Shown in pieces: positions 44,272-53,042 of a DNA stretch of 64,000 bases. Source of the DNA: Streptomyces sp. NK08204 (lineage in GTDB: Bacteria > Actinomycetota > Actinomycetes > Streptomycetales > Streptomycetaceae); assembly GCF_020400585.1 (NCBI RefSeq), contig NZ_JAINVF010000005.1, positions 248,001-312,000 of the forward strand. The letters run 5' to 3'. A program made the translations under genes and the position numbers. Each line of letters opens with the position of its first letter. The first letter of the stretch is position 1. The notes beneath the pieces are model-generated. The model made no database searches, was not told where the DNA came from, and saw nothing but the letters and a program-made list of their open reading frames with translations.

Positions 44272-45110
44272 TTCGCCTCCGCCCAGCGCCGCACGTGCGG
44301 CAGATCGTCGTCCAGCCAGAACGCGCTCTCCTCGGGGTCCCGCGAGTCGGTGACCACCAGGATCTCCTCGAACTTCGCGCCCGTCCCCCGGAAGCCGAGG
44401 TGCGGTTCGACCGCCCACAGGCCCGGCCGCGGCGGGTGGTCCGAGAAACGGTACGGCGACCACAGCGGCGACCAGCCCTCGCGGTGGCCGTGCAGCGCAT
44501 CGGCTGCCAGGCCCTTCAGGGACTGGGCACCGAACCCGAACAGGTGAGGCGAGAAGCGGCGCTGCCTCACCCGGTCCACTTTGTGGGCGATCACGCCGAA
44601 CGGATACGCCCGGTGCCGGTTGGCGAAGCCCTGGCGGGCCATCAGGCGGTCCACGTCCTCGTAGATCTCGCGCAGTGAGCGCCGCTCGCGCACCTCGCGC
44701 AGGATCAGCTCGCGGTGCGCCTCCAGGTCGGCCATCAGCCGGTCCTGGACCGGGTTGCCGCCGAGCGAGCCCGAGTAGCCGATGTCCGCGGTGTATCCCT
44801 CGTAGACCGGGGCCATGTCCAGGATGAACGGCATCCCGGGCTCCAGTCTGCGGTCGGTGGGGAAGAACTGCAGCGGGATGCGGAAGTTCACGAACGCCGT
44901 GCGGTCCCCGAACCAGGCGAAGGGCAGGTGGAACCAGTCCTGCACCCCTCGCTCGCGCAGCCACTGCCGCTGCATCCGGGCCGCCTCGCGTTCGGTCACA
45001 CCCGGTCCGAGGCGCGCGGCGACCGCCTCCGCGCACTCGTAGGCCAGGCGCTGTACGCGCCTGAATCCCCGCAGCTCCGCGGAGAGTTCACTGTTCACTG
45101 CCGTCGCCAT
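44268..45110 (-). CDS. M24-family metallopeptidase homologue (Xaa-Pro aminopeptidase-like)
   Basis: A 280-residue pita-bread protein. The five metal ligands can be traced: two Asp (FILDMAPVYEGYTADIG, 11 residues apart), His in VIAHKVD or nearby, Glu in LWAVEPHLGF and Glu in KFEEILVV. There is no N-terminal creatinase domain, so it is shorter than aminopeptidase P (see the full one at 62120). Function may be peptidase or a divergent hydrolase. Its stop overlaps the GTG of the downstream hydrolase-SDR fusion (GTGA), so the two are translated together. Several DnaA-box-like sequences lie upstream at 45226-45280. Confidence 0.8.
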   Translation of the reverse strand: MATAVNSELSAELRGFRRVQRLAYECAEAVAARLGPGVTEREAARMQRQWLRERGVQDWFHLPFAWFGDRTAFVNFRIPLQFFPTDRRLEPGMPFILDMAPVYEGYTADIGYSGSLGGNPVQDRLMADLEAHRELILREVRERRSLREIYEDVDRLMARQGFANRHRAYPFGVIAHKVDRVRQRRFSPHLFGFGAQSLKGLAADALHGHREGWSPLWSPYRFSDHPPRPGLWAVEPHLGFRGTGAKFEEILVVTDSRDPEESAFWLDDDLPHVRRWAEAK

Positions 45111-45225
45111 GCCGCCCCGTCCCGTCGTGCCGCCGACTCCTTCGCCGACTGCGGTACGCGTCCGTAACTTGACAGAGGTGAATGTGGCAGTTGTTAGAGG
45201 TGGCGTCAATAGGCGAGCCCCGGGC

Positions 45226-45280
45226 TGTGGACAACCGCGGTCCAGGGCTGTGGACGACCCGTGGTCCACGGCGGTGGACG
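45226..45280. promoter_or_regulatory. DnaA-box-like cluster between M24 and ABC genes
   Basis: TGTGGACAA at 45226-45234 is a perfect Streptomyces DnaA box (minus-strand TTGTCCACA). TGTGGACGA (45249) has one mismatch; TGGTCCACG (45262) and GGTGGACGA (45273) have two each. All lie in the divergent intergenic region. Confidence 0.6.
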
Positions 45281-45388
45281 ACACCCTGTCAGGGCAGACC
45301 CTTAAGGCCCCGTAATACCGGAGTCTGATGCCAACACGGCTCTGAGGTCTGATGACCGAAAGTGGCCCGGATCACTACCGTCGAACGC

Positions 45389-46360
45389 GTGACTGTGATC
45401 GCGACCGAAAGCCTGAGCAAGCGGTACCCCCGGGTGACCGCGCTCGACCGGCTGTCCGTGGACATCGGGCCCGGTGTGACCGGACTCGTCGGAGCCAACG
45501 GCGCCGGCAAGTCCACCCTGATCAAGATCCTGCTGGGTCTGTCCCCCGCCACGGAGGGCCGTGCCCGGGTGCTGAGCCTGGACGTCGCCACCGACGGCGC
45601 CGCCATCCGTGAACGCGTCGGGTACATGCCGGAGCACGACTGCCTGCCGCCTGACGTCTCGGCCACCGAGTTCGTCGTCCACATGGCGCGCATGTCCGGC
45701 CTCCCGCCCACCGCAGCCCGTGAGCGCACCGCGGACACCCTGCGTCATGTCGGCCTGTACGAGGAGCGCTACCGCCCCATCGGCGGCTACTCCACCGGCA
45801 TGAAGCAGCGCGTGAAGCTCGCCCAGGCGTTGGTGCACGATCCGCAGCTGGTCTTCCTGGACGAGCCGACCAACGGCCTCGACCCGGTCGGACGCGACGA
45901 GATGCTCGGCCTGATCCGCCGCATCCACACCGACTTCGGCATCTCGGTCCTGGTCACCTCCCACCTGTTGGGCGAACTGGAACGCACCTGCGACCACGTC
46001 GTCGTCATCGACGGCGGCAAACTGCTGCGGTCCAGCTCCACCAGCGAGTTCACGCAGACCACGACCACCCTCGCGATCGAGGTCACCGACAGCGACACCC
46101 ACCCCGACGGCACCCGCGCGGTCCGCGACGCACTGCACGCGCGCGGGGTCGACATCCAGGAGGAGGGCGGCGGGCTGCCCGGCGCCGGACACATCCTGCT
46201 GCTCGGCGCCACGGGCGAGGAGACGTACGACCTCGTCCGGGACGTGGTCGCCGACCTCGGCCTCGGACTGGTGCGCATGGAGCAGCGCCGGCACCACATC
46301 TCCGAGGTCTTCACCAGCGGCGACGAACACCGGAAGGAGGCCGTCGGCCATGGCGGTTGA
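45389..46360 (+). CDS. ABC transporter ATP-binding protein
   Basis: A 323-residue ATPase of the multidrug/ABC-2 exporter kind. Walker A is GANGAGKST, the signature is YSTGMKQRVKLAQALV and Walker B is LVFLDEPTNGLDP. A domain of about 90 residues follows the nucleotide-binding domain. TACCGT at 45375 lies 8 nt before GTG 45389, pointing to a leaderless transcript; GTG 45362 is a less likely start. Its gene overlaps the next permease by 11 bp. First of ATPase-permease-ATPase-permease; the two pairs may form one heteromeric or two related exporters. Substrate unknown. Confidence 0.9.
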   Translation: MTVIATESLSKRYPRVTALDRLSVDIGPGVTGLVGANGAGKSTLIKILLGLSPATEGRARVLSLDVATDGAAIRERVGYMPEHDCLPPDVSATEFVVHMARMSGLPPTAARERTADTLRHVGLYEERYRPIGGYSTGMKQRVKLAQALVHDPQLVFLDEPTNGLDPVGRDEMLGLIRRIHTDFGISVLVTSHLLGELERTCDHVVVIDGGKLLRSSSTSEFTQTTTTLAIEVTDSDTHPDGTRAVRDALHARGVDIQEEGGGLPGAGHILLLGATGEETYDLVRDVVADLGLGLVRMEQRRHHISEVFTSGDEHRKEAVGHGG

Positions 46361-47258
46361 GCATCCCCTGGCGACGCACAGTGGCGACCGTACCCGCATC
46401 CACGACATCGGCTACCGCGGCTACGACGGCCCCCGCCTCGGCCGCGCCTACGCCCGCCGCTCGCTGTACTCGCAGTCCCTGCGCGGCGCCTACGGCCTCG
46501 GCCGCTCGGTGAAGTCCAAGGTGCTGCCGATGCTGCTGTTCGCGGTGATGTGCGTGCCCGCCGCCATCATGGTGGCCGTCGCCGTCGCCACCAAGGCGCA
46601 CGAACTGCCGGTGTCCTACACCCGCTACGCGATCGTCATGCAGGCCGTGATCAGCCTGTACGTCGCCTCTCAAGCCCCCCAGTCCGTCTCCCGCGACCTG
46701 CGCTTCAAGACCGTGCCGCTGTACTTCTCGCGGCCCATCGAGACCGCCGACTACGTACAGGCGAAGTTCGCGGCACTGGCCTCGGCGCTGTTCGTCCTCA
46801 CCGGCGCTCCGCTGCTCGTCATGTATGCGGGCGCGCTGCTGTCCAAGATGGGCTTCGCCCACCAGACCAAGGAATTCGCCCAGGCACTGGTCTCCGTGGC
46901 CCTGCTCTCCCTGCTCTTCGCCGGCATCGGACTGGTCATCGCCGCCGTCACCCCGCGCCGCGGCTTCGGCATCGCCGCAGTGATCGCCGTGCTGACCATC
47001 AGCTCCGGCGCGGTCTCCACGCTCCAGGCCATCGCCGACACCCACGGCAACAGCAGTGCCGTCCCATGGTTCGGTCTGTTCTCGCCCATCACCCTGATCG
47101 GCGGCATCCAGTCCGCCTTCCTCGGCGCCGGATCCTCCTACCCGGGCGGGGTGGGCCCCTCCCATGCGCAGGGCGCCGTGTTCATCCTGGCCGCCCTGGC
47201 CGTGATCGCCGCGAGCTACGGCCTCCTGCTGCGCCGCTACAAGAAGGTGGGACTGTGA
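46350..47258 (+). CDS. ABC-2-type permease
   Basis: A 302-residue membrane subunit. After a charged N-terminus (THSGDRTRIHDIGYRGYDGP, then SLYSQSLRGAYGLGRS) come six hydrophobic helices, with the first at about residue 55 (VLPMLLFAVMCVPAAIMVAV). It is the partner of the ATPase encoded just upstream (11-bp overlap). It ends 51 bp before the second ATPase. Substrate unknown. Confidence 0.88.
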   Translation: MAVEHPLATHSGDRTRIHDIGYRGYDGPRLGRAYARRSLYSQSLRGAYGLGRSVKSKVLPMLLFAVMCVPAAIMVAVAVATKAHELPVSYTRYAIVMQAVISLYVASQAPQSVSRDLRFKTVPLYFSRPIETADYVQAKFAALASALFVLTGAPLLVMYAGALLSKMGFAHQTKEFAQALVSVALLSLLFAGIGLVIAAVTPRRGFGIAAVIAVLTISSGAVSTLQAIADTHGNSSAVPWFGLFSPITLIGGIQSAFLGAGSSYPGGVGPSHAQGAVFILAALAVIAASYGLLLRRYKKVGL

Positions 47259-47309
47259 CCACACCCACCCGTCTCCCACCATCACCGTTCTAAGGAATGG
47301 GCTGCGCCC

Positions 47310-48221
47310 ATGAGCACCCTTTTCATCGACCATGTCTCCCGCTGGTTCGGCAACGTGGTCGCCGTCAACGACATCACCATGACCATCGGCCCCGGGGTCA
47401 CCGGCCTGCTCGGTCCCAACGGCGCCGGCAAGTCCACGCTCATCGGCATGATGGGCGGTTTCCTCGCCCCCTCCACCGGCACGGTCACCCTCGACGGGCA
47501 GCCGGTGTGGCGCAACGAGGAGATCTACCGGCACATCGGCATCGTCCCCGAGCGGGAGGCGATGTACGACTTCCTCACCGGCCGCGAATTCGTCGTCGCC
47601 AACGCCGAGTTGCACGGCCTCGGTGCCAGGGCGGCCGGGCGGGCCCTCGCCACGGTCGAGATGGAGTACGCGCAGGACCGCAAGATCTCCACGTACTCCA
47701 AGGGCATGCGGCAGCGCGTGAAGATGGCCAGCGCGCTGGTCCACGACCCCTCGCTGCTGCTGCTCGACGAGCCGTTCAACGGCATGGACCCGCGCCAGCG
47801 CATGCAGCTCATGGAGCTGCTCAGACGGATGGGCGACGAGGGCCGCACGGTGTTGTTCTCCTCGCACATCCTCGAGGAGGTCGAGCAGCTCGCCCGGCAC
47901 ATCGAGGTCGTCGTCGCCGGCCGGCACGCGGCCAGCGGCGACTTCCGCAGGATCCGCCGCCTGATGACCGACCGCCCGCACCGCTACCTGGTGCGCTCCA
48001 GCGACGACCGGGCCCTCGCGGCGGCGCTGATCGCCGACCCGTCGACGTCCGGCATCGAGGTCGACCTCGCCGAGGGTGCGCTGCGCGTCCAGGCCGTCGA
48101 CTTCGGCCGCTTCACCGCCCTGCTGCCGGCAGTCGCCCGGGACCACGGCATCCGTCTGTTCACGGTCTCGCCGTCCGACGAGTCGCTCGAGTCCGTCTTC
48201 TCGTACCTGGTCGCGGCGTAG
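47310..48221 (+). CDS. ABC transporter ATP-binding protein (second of the cluster)
   Basis: A 303-residue ATPase: Walker A GPNGAGKST, signature YSKGMRQRVKMASALV and Walker B LLLLDEPFNGMDP, followed by an accessory C-terminal domain. It is clearly related to the ATPase at 45389 (same order of motifs and length) and may have arisen from duplication with its permease. It lies 10 bp ahead of its permease gene. Confidence 0.9.
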   Translation: MSTLFIDHVSRWFGNVVAVNDITMTIGPGVTGLLGPNGAGKSTLIGMMGGFLAPSTGTVTLDGQPVWRNEEIYRHIGIVPEREAMYDFLTGREFVVANAELHGLGARAAGRALATVEMEYAQDRKISTYSKGMRQRVKMASALVHDPSLLLLDEPFNGMDPRQRMQLMELLRRMGDEGRTVLFSSHILEEVEQLARHIEVVVAGRHAASGDFRRIRRLMTDRPHRYLVRSSDDRALAAALIADPSTSGIEVDLAEGALRVQAVDFGRFTALLPAVARDHGIRLFTVSPSDESLESVFSYLVAA

Positions 48222-48231
48222 GAGGCCGAAG

Positions 48232-48951
48232 ATGTACGACCCCACCGTCGCCCGGCTCACCTACCGGGCCCTGCTCGGCCGCCGCCGGGCCCTCATCCTC
48301 GGCGCGCTGCCGCTGCTGCTGATCGTGATCTCCGTGGCCGTACGCGCCCTGGCCGGAGCCGACGACCAGACAGCGGCCGACCTGCTCGGCGGCCTGTCCC
48401 TCGCCACGATGGTGCCGATCATCGGCGTCATCGCGGGCACCGGCGCGATCGGCCCGGAGATCGACGACGGCTCCGTGGTGTACCTGCTGTCCAAGCCGAT
48501 CAGACGGCCCGCGATCATCTTCACCAAGCTGATCGTGGCCGTCGCGGTGACCATGGTGTTCTCGGCGGTGCCGACCCTGATCGCAGGTATGGTCCTCAAC
48601 GGCAACGGGCAGCAGGTCGCCGTCGCCTACACGGTCGCGGCGCTGGTCGCCTCCATCGCCTACGCGGCGCTGTTCCTGCTCATCGGCACGGTGTCGCGGC
48701 ACGCGGTGGTCTTCGGGCTGGTCTACGCGCTCGTGTGGGAGGCGTTGTTCGGTTCCCTCGTCCCCGGCGCGCGCACGCTGAGCGTCCAGCAGTGGTCGCT
48801 GGCGGTCGCCCACAAGGTCACCGGCGGCGACCTGATCACCTCGGACGTCGGCCTCCCGACGGCCACCGTGCTGCTGGTGGCGGTCACCGCGCTGGCCACC
48901 TGGTACGCGGGCCGCAAGCTGCGGGCGCTGACGCTCGCGGGCGAGGAGTAG
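48232..48951 (+). CDS. ABC-2-type permease (second of the cluster)
   Basis: A 239-residue membrane subunit with about six hydrophobic helices. YDPTVARLTYRALLGRRRAL is the cytosolic N-terminus and EIDDGSVVYLLSKPIRRP is a loop typical of ABC-2 permeases. AGGAGG (48220-48225) precedes the ATG at 48232. It completes the four-gene cluster. It differs in length and start from the first permease, so the two pairs may carry distinct functions. Confidence 0.88.
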   Translation: MYDPTVARLTYRALLGRRRALILGALPLLLIVISVAVRALAGADDQTAADLLGGLSLATMVPIIGVIAGTGAIGPEIDDGSVVYLLSKPIRRPAIIFTKLIVAVAVTMVFSAVPTLIAGMVLNGNGQQVAVAYTVAALVASIAYAALFLLIGTVSRHAVVFGLVYALVWEALFGSLVPGARTLSVQQWSLAVAHKVTGGDLITSDVGLPTATVLLVAVTALATWYAGRKLRALTLAGEE

Positions 48952-49314
48952 GCCCCGGCGGGCGGTAATTCGGTGGCGCCCGGGCGAGCTGCGGGGGAGA
49001 GTGGTCGTGCCCCTTCCGCCGGGAACGTCCCGGCGTGGTGAGCTGGGAGAGGAGTCGGGCGATGTCCATGCACGGCAGTACGTCCGGCTCCCGACAGGGC
49101 AGCCCGAGGCCGGCTCCGGAGTAGTCGCTACCCCTCCGTGGAGCCGTGGGAACTGCCCGGGGCGGCCGCGAGACGCCGCCGCTGTGGTCGAAGCCAGTGT
49201 GCAGGGCCGGGGTTGGTCATGTCGGCGCCCCTCGCTGCAGGCTGTGCCCGTCCGTTCCGCCTCGCGGAACGACTGACCACAGCGGTGGCCCGAGCGGTCG
49301 CCCTTGCCCGGCTC
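48952..49314. other. Intergenic region without recognised gene
   Basis: 363 bp between the last ABC permease gene and the convergent HAD gene. Small frames here have no family match. GCGGAACGAC-type and other short inverted repeats may act as terminators, but none is convincing. Confidence 0.45.
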
Positions 49315-50133
49315 TCAGCCGAGCAACCGCTCCAGCACCACCGCGATGCCGTCCTCGTCGTTGGAGGCCGTCACCTCGTCGGCCACCGCCTTCAGTTCCT
49401 CGTGGGCGTTGGCCATCGCCACACCCCGCGACGCCCAGGCGAACATCGGGATGTCGTTCGGCATGTCGCCGAAGGCGATCGTGTCGGCCGCCTTCAGTCC
49501 CAGGCGGCGGGCCGCCAGGGACAGGCCCGTGGCCTTGGACAGGCCCAGGGGCAGCAGTTCGACGATGCCTGCTCCCGCGAGCGCGACGGTGACGAAACCG
49601 CCGGCCGCGTTGCGGGCGGCCTCGGCCAGTTCGTCGTCGTCCAGCGTCGGATGCTGGATGAAGATCTTGTTCAGCGGGGCGGTCCAGAGGTCGGACGCGT
49701 CCGTGAAGGGGATCGCCGGAAGGTCCACCGTGACCGTGTAGCCCGGCCCCACCAGCATGTCGCCGTCAAGGCCGTCACGGCCGGCCGCCAGGTACAGCGG
49801 GCCCACCTCGGCCTCTATCTTGGCGAGGGCCACGCCCGCCAGCTGCCGGTCCAGGGTCACGGAGGTGAGCAGACGGTGCGTCCCGGCGTCGTAGACCTGG
49901 GCGCCCTGGCCGCAGACGGCGAGGCCGGCGTAGCCGAGGTCGTCGAGGATGTGCCGGGTCCAGGGGGCCGAGCGGCCGGTGACGACGATGTGCGCCGCGC
50001 CCGCCTCGGTGGCCGCGGCGAGCGCCTCACGCGTGCGCTGCGCGACCGACTCGTCGGAACGCAGGAGCGTCCCGTCGAGGTCGGTCGCGATCAGCTGGTA
50101 CGGGAACCTCCCAGAGGGAGAGGCGGGGCTCAC
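49315..50133 (-). CDS. Cof-type HAD hydrolase
   Basis: A 272-residue HAD class IIB phosphatase: [13 protein letters not shown] (motif I), [12 protein letters not shown] (motif II region), Lys in [12 protein letters not shown] (motif III) and [13 protein letters not shown] (motif IV). It shares order and motif wording with the HAD protein at 38992, so the two are paralogues. Its GTG start overlaps the stop of serS (GTGA at 50130-50133), giving translational coupling. Probable sugar- or cofactor-phosphate phosphatase. Confidence 0.9.
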   Translation of the reverse strand: MSPASPSGRFPYQLIATDLDGTLLRSDESVAQRTREALAAATEAGAAHIVVTGRSAPWTRHILDDLGYAGLAVCGQGAQVYDAGTHRLLTSVTLDRQLAGVALAKIEAEVGPLYLAAGRDGLDGDMLVGPGYTVTVDLPAIPFTDASDLWTAPLNKIFIQHPTLDDDELAEAARNAAGGFVTVALAGAGIVELLPLGLSKATGLSLAARRLGLKAADTIAFGDMPNDIPMFAWASRGVAMANAHEELKAVADEVTASNDEDGIAVVLERLLG

Positions 50134-51407
50134 TTCGCGACCGGCTCCAGGACCTCCCGGCCGCCCAGGTAGGGCCGCAGCACCTGGGGCACGCGGACCG
50201 AGCCGTCGGCCTGCTGGTGGTTCTCCAGGATCGCCACGATGGTGCGCGGTACGGCGCACAGCGTGCCGTTGAGCGTGGCCAGCGGGCGGACCTGCTTGCC
50301 GTCGCGGACGCGGATCGACAGCCGGCGGGACTGGAACTCGGTGCAGTCCGAGGTCGAGGTCAGCTCCCGGTACTTGCCCTGGGTCGGGATCCACGCCTCG
50401 CAGTCGTACTTACGGGAGGCCGAGGCCCCGAGGTCGGCGGAGGCGACGTCGATGACGCGGAACGGCAGCTCCAGCGAGGTCAGCCACTGCTTCTCCCACT
50501 CCAGCAGGCGCTTGTGCTCCTCCTGCGATTCCTCGGGAGTGACGTACGTGAACATCTCGACCTTGTCGAACTGGTGCACGCGGAAGATGCCCCGGGTGTC
50601 CTTGCCGTGCGAGCCTGCCTCGCGGCGGAAGCAGGGGGAGAAGCCCGCGTAGCGCAGCGGCAGCTTGTCCGCGTCGATGATCTCGTCCATGTGGTAGGCC
50701 GCCAGCGGCACCTCGGACGTGCCGACCAGGTACAGGTCGTCCTTGTCGAGGTGGTAGACGTCCTGGGCGGCCTGGCCGAGGAAGCCGGTGCCGGCCATGG
50801 ACTGCGGGCGGACCAGCGCCGGGGTCAGCATCGGCGTGAAGCCGGCCGCGGTGGCCTGGGCGAGCGCCGCGTTCACCAGGGCCAGCTCCAGCAGGGCGCC
50901 GACGCCGGTGAGGAAGTAGAAGCGGGAGCCGGAGACCTTGGCGCCGCGCTCGACGTCGATCGCGCCGAGCAGCTGGCCCAGCTCCAGGTGGTCCTTGGGC
51001 TCGAAGCCCTCGGCGCCGAAGTCGCGGATCGTGCCGTGCGTCTCCAGCGTGACGAAGTCCTCCTCGCCGCCGACGGGCACGTCGGGGTGGACGAGGTTGC
51101 CGAGCCGGAGCACCAGCTCCTGGGTCTCGGCGTCGGCCGCGTCGCGCTCGGCTTCGGCGGCCTTGACGTCGGCCTTCAGCTGCTCGGCGCGCTTGAGCAG
51201 CTCGGCCTTCTCGTCGCCGGTGGCCTTGGGGATGAGCTTGCCGAGCGACTTCTGCTCGGCGCGCAGCTCGTCGAAGCGGACGCCGGACGACCTGCGCCGC
51301 TCGTCGGCAGACAGGAGGGAGTCGACGAGCGCGACGTCCTCTCCACGGGCGCGCTGGGAGGCGCGCACACGGTCGGGGTCCTCACGGAGCAGGCGAAGGT
51401 CAATCAC
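50130..51407 (-). CDS. serS: Seryl-tRNA synthetase
   Basis: A 425-residue class II synthetase that charges tRNA-Ser. Residues 1-110 form the coiled-coil tRNA-binding arm ([20 protein letters not shown]). The catalytic core has motif 2 ([20 protein letters not shown]) and motif 3 ([14 protein letters not shown]). GTG 51407 is chosen; TAGCCT lies 8 nt upstream and no ribosome binding site is visible, so the message is probably leaderless. An upstream in-frame ATG at 51449 would add a non-conserved 14 residues. Co-transcribed with the HAD gene. Position equals SCO3961. Confidence 0.96.
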   Translation of the reverse strand: MIDLRLLREDPDRVRASQRARGEDVALVDSLLSADERRRSSGVRFDELRAEQKSLGKLIPKATGDEKAELLKRAEQLKADVKAAEAERDAADAETQELVLRLGNLVHPDVPVGGEEDFVTLETHGTIRDFGAEGFEPKDHLELGQLLGAIDVERGAKVSGSRFYFLTGVGALLELALVNAALAQATAAGFTPMLTPALVRPQSMAGTGFLGQAAQDVYHLDKDDLYLVGTSEVPLAAYHMDEIIDADKLPLRYAGFSPCFRREAGSHGKDTRGIFRVHQFDKVEMFTYVTPEESQEEHKRLLEWEKQWLTSLELPFRVIDVASADLGASASRKYDCEAWIPTQGKYRELTSTSDCTEFQSRRLSIRVRDGKQVRPLATLNGTLCAVPRTIVAILENHQQADGSVRVPQVLRPYLGGREVLEPVAK

Positions 51408-51602
51408 GGGGCCAAGGCTACCGGTGCCGGGTTCCCGCTCACGAATCACTATTCCGGGGAGTCCTGATCCACGGCTTACGTTGCGCTATGCCGTAATTGC
51501 CGAGCGTGTCAAAGGCATGTGTCTCATTACCTGGGACGGAGCACGCCGGGAGTCGCCCGTTGACCGGATTCCCTTGCCGCGTGCGGGACTTGGCAGGTGC
51601 GG

Positions 51603-51915
51603 TTGTCCACAGGGATCCGCACGCCGGGAAGAGTTATCCACAGGCTGTGCGGAAAGTCTGTGGACTTCGGAATTGATCACTCCGGAAGGTGTGGCCGAGC
51701 CGAAGAATTCCCTGCGTGTACTGGCCTGACGCCTACTTTCGGGTGGAGAGGGGTCGCTCCAAAAGATGAACCAAAGGAAGCGAGTGGACGAAGGGTGATG
51801 TGCGGGATGGTGGCCACATCGAGGACTTCCGGGGCGATTTGTCGACCGGATCGCGGCACCGTGTCGACTTGTCCCCAGGTCGAGAAGCGGACCTGTGGAT
51901 AACTTCTGTGGATAA
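51603..51915. promoter_or_regulatory. Strong DnaA-box cluster between serS and pheA
   Basis: Perfect TTGTCCACA (51603-51611) and TTATCCACA (51634-51642), TGTGGACTT (51659-51667), TTGTCCCCA (51869), and two tandem TGTGGATAA boxes (51894-51902, 51907-51915) spaced 13 bp. All lie in the 531-bp non-coding region between the starts and ends of serS and pheA, which holds no gene. This is the best DnaA-box group in the window and may titrate DnaA. Confidence 0.8.
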
Positions 51916-51938
51916 CGACTGCACAGGTCGGGCCTGCG

Positions 51939-52871
51939 TCAGAACCGGCCGTCCTGGCAGCGCGCCACCCAGTCCGCCGCCGTCACGAACTCCTCGTCCG
52001 ACGTCCCCGGCAGCGTCGGCCGCTCCTCGCCCGGCTTGATGTCGGCACGTGGATAGGAACCGAGGAAGCGCACCTGGAGGCAGATCCGCTTGAGCCCCAT
52101 CAGTGCCTCGGCCATCCGCCGGTCGGAGATGTGCCCTTCGGCGTCGATGCAGAAGCAGTAGTTGCCGATGCCGGCCCCGGTCGGCCGGGACTGCAGCAGC
52201 ATGAGGTTGATGCCACGCGAGGCGAATTCGCCCAGCAGATCGCGCAGGCCGCCGGGGTGGTCGTCCCGCTGCCACAGCACGACCGAGGTCTTGTCGGCAC
52301 CGGTCGGTGCGGCGGGCCGGGCCGGGCGGCCGACCAGCACGAACCGGGTCTGCGCGTTCTCCGCGTCGTGGATGCCGGTCTCCAGGGCCTTGAGGCCGTA
52401 CCGGGCGGCGGCGAACTCGCCCGCGAAGGCAGCGTCGTACCGGCCCTCCTGGACGAGGCGGGCGGCGTCCGCATTGGAGGCGGCCGACTCCCAGGTGGCG
52501 TCGGGCAGGTTCTTCTTCAGCCAGTTGCGCACCTGTGGCTGGGCCGCCGGATGGGCGGAGACCGTCTTGATGTCGGACAGCCGGGTGTCCGGCCGGACCA
52601 GCAGCGCGAAGGTGATCGACAGCAGCACCTCGCGGTAGATCGTCAGCGGGGCGCCCGCGACCAGCTCGTCCAGGGTGGTGGTGATGCCGCCCTCGACGGA
52701 GTTCTCGATCGGTACGAAGGCGGCCTCGGCCTCGCCGGCGCGCACGGCGTCCAGCGCGGACTGGACCGACACGTACGGGATCAGCTCCCGGGTGGCCGCC
52801 TCCGGAAGCGTGCGCAGGGCGACTTCGGTGAAGGTGCCCTCGGGGCCGAGATACGCATAGCTCGCTGGCAT
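51939..52871 (-). CDS. pheA: Prephenate dehydratase
   Basis: A 310-residue enzyme converting prephenate to phenylpyruvate in phenylalanine synthesis. YAYLGPEGTFTEVALRT is the start, and the catalytic region is VPIENSVEGGITTTLDELV, with the family Thr-Arg-Phe motif (QTRFVLVG). A C-terminal ACT domain (TSVVLWQRDDHPGGLRDLLG, then INLMLLQSRPTGAGIGNYCF) gives feedback inhibition by phenylalanine. There is no chorismate mutase domain, as usual in actinobacteria. Position equals SCO3962. Confidence 0.96.
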   Translation of the reverse strand: MPASYAYLGPEGTFTEVALRTLPEAATRELIPYVSVQSALDAVRAGEAEAAFVPIENSVEGGITTTLDELVAGAPLTIYREVLLSITFALLVRPDTRLSDIKTVSAHPAAQPQVRNWLKKNLPDATWESAASNADAARLVQEGRYDAAFAGEFAAARYGLKALETGIHDAENAQTRFVLVGRPARPAAPTGADKTSVVLWQRDDHPGGLRDLLGEFASRGINLMLLQSRPTGAGIGNYCFCIDAEGHISDRRMAEALMGLKRICLQVRFLGSYPRADIKPGEERPTLPGTSDEEFVTAADWVARCQDGRF

Positions 52872-53042
52872 AGCCTCACCCTAATGGCCGCAGGAAAGCG
52901 CGGCTCGCGCGTCTCACGAAAGCCACCCGAGTGGATGGTTTGGAACCACGAGAGGGTGATTTCCCGCCCGGAATCGGCCATAGCCATTCCGAGTCACCGA
53001 AGGCACCTGGAATCACGCTGAATCGCCCTGGACCACCGTGAA

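Noticed and set aside
42517..45036. One 839-residue gene covering the hydrolase-SDR and part of the M24 region
   Set aside because: The first 255 codons are read out of frame through the M24 gene; GTG 44271 with GGAGG is the true start.
46311..48260. A 649-residue antisense frame across the ABC cluster
   Set aside because: Shadow of well-supported plus-strand ABC genes with complete Walker and signature motifs.
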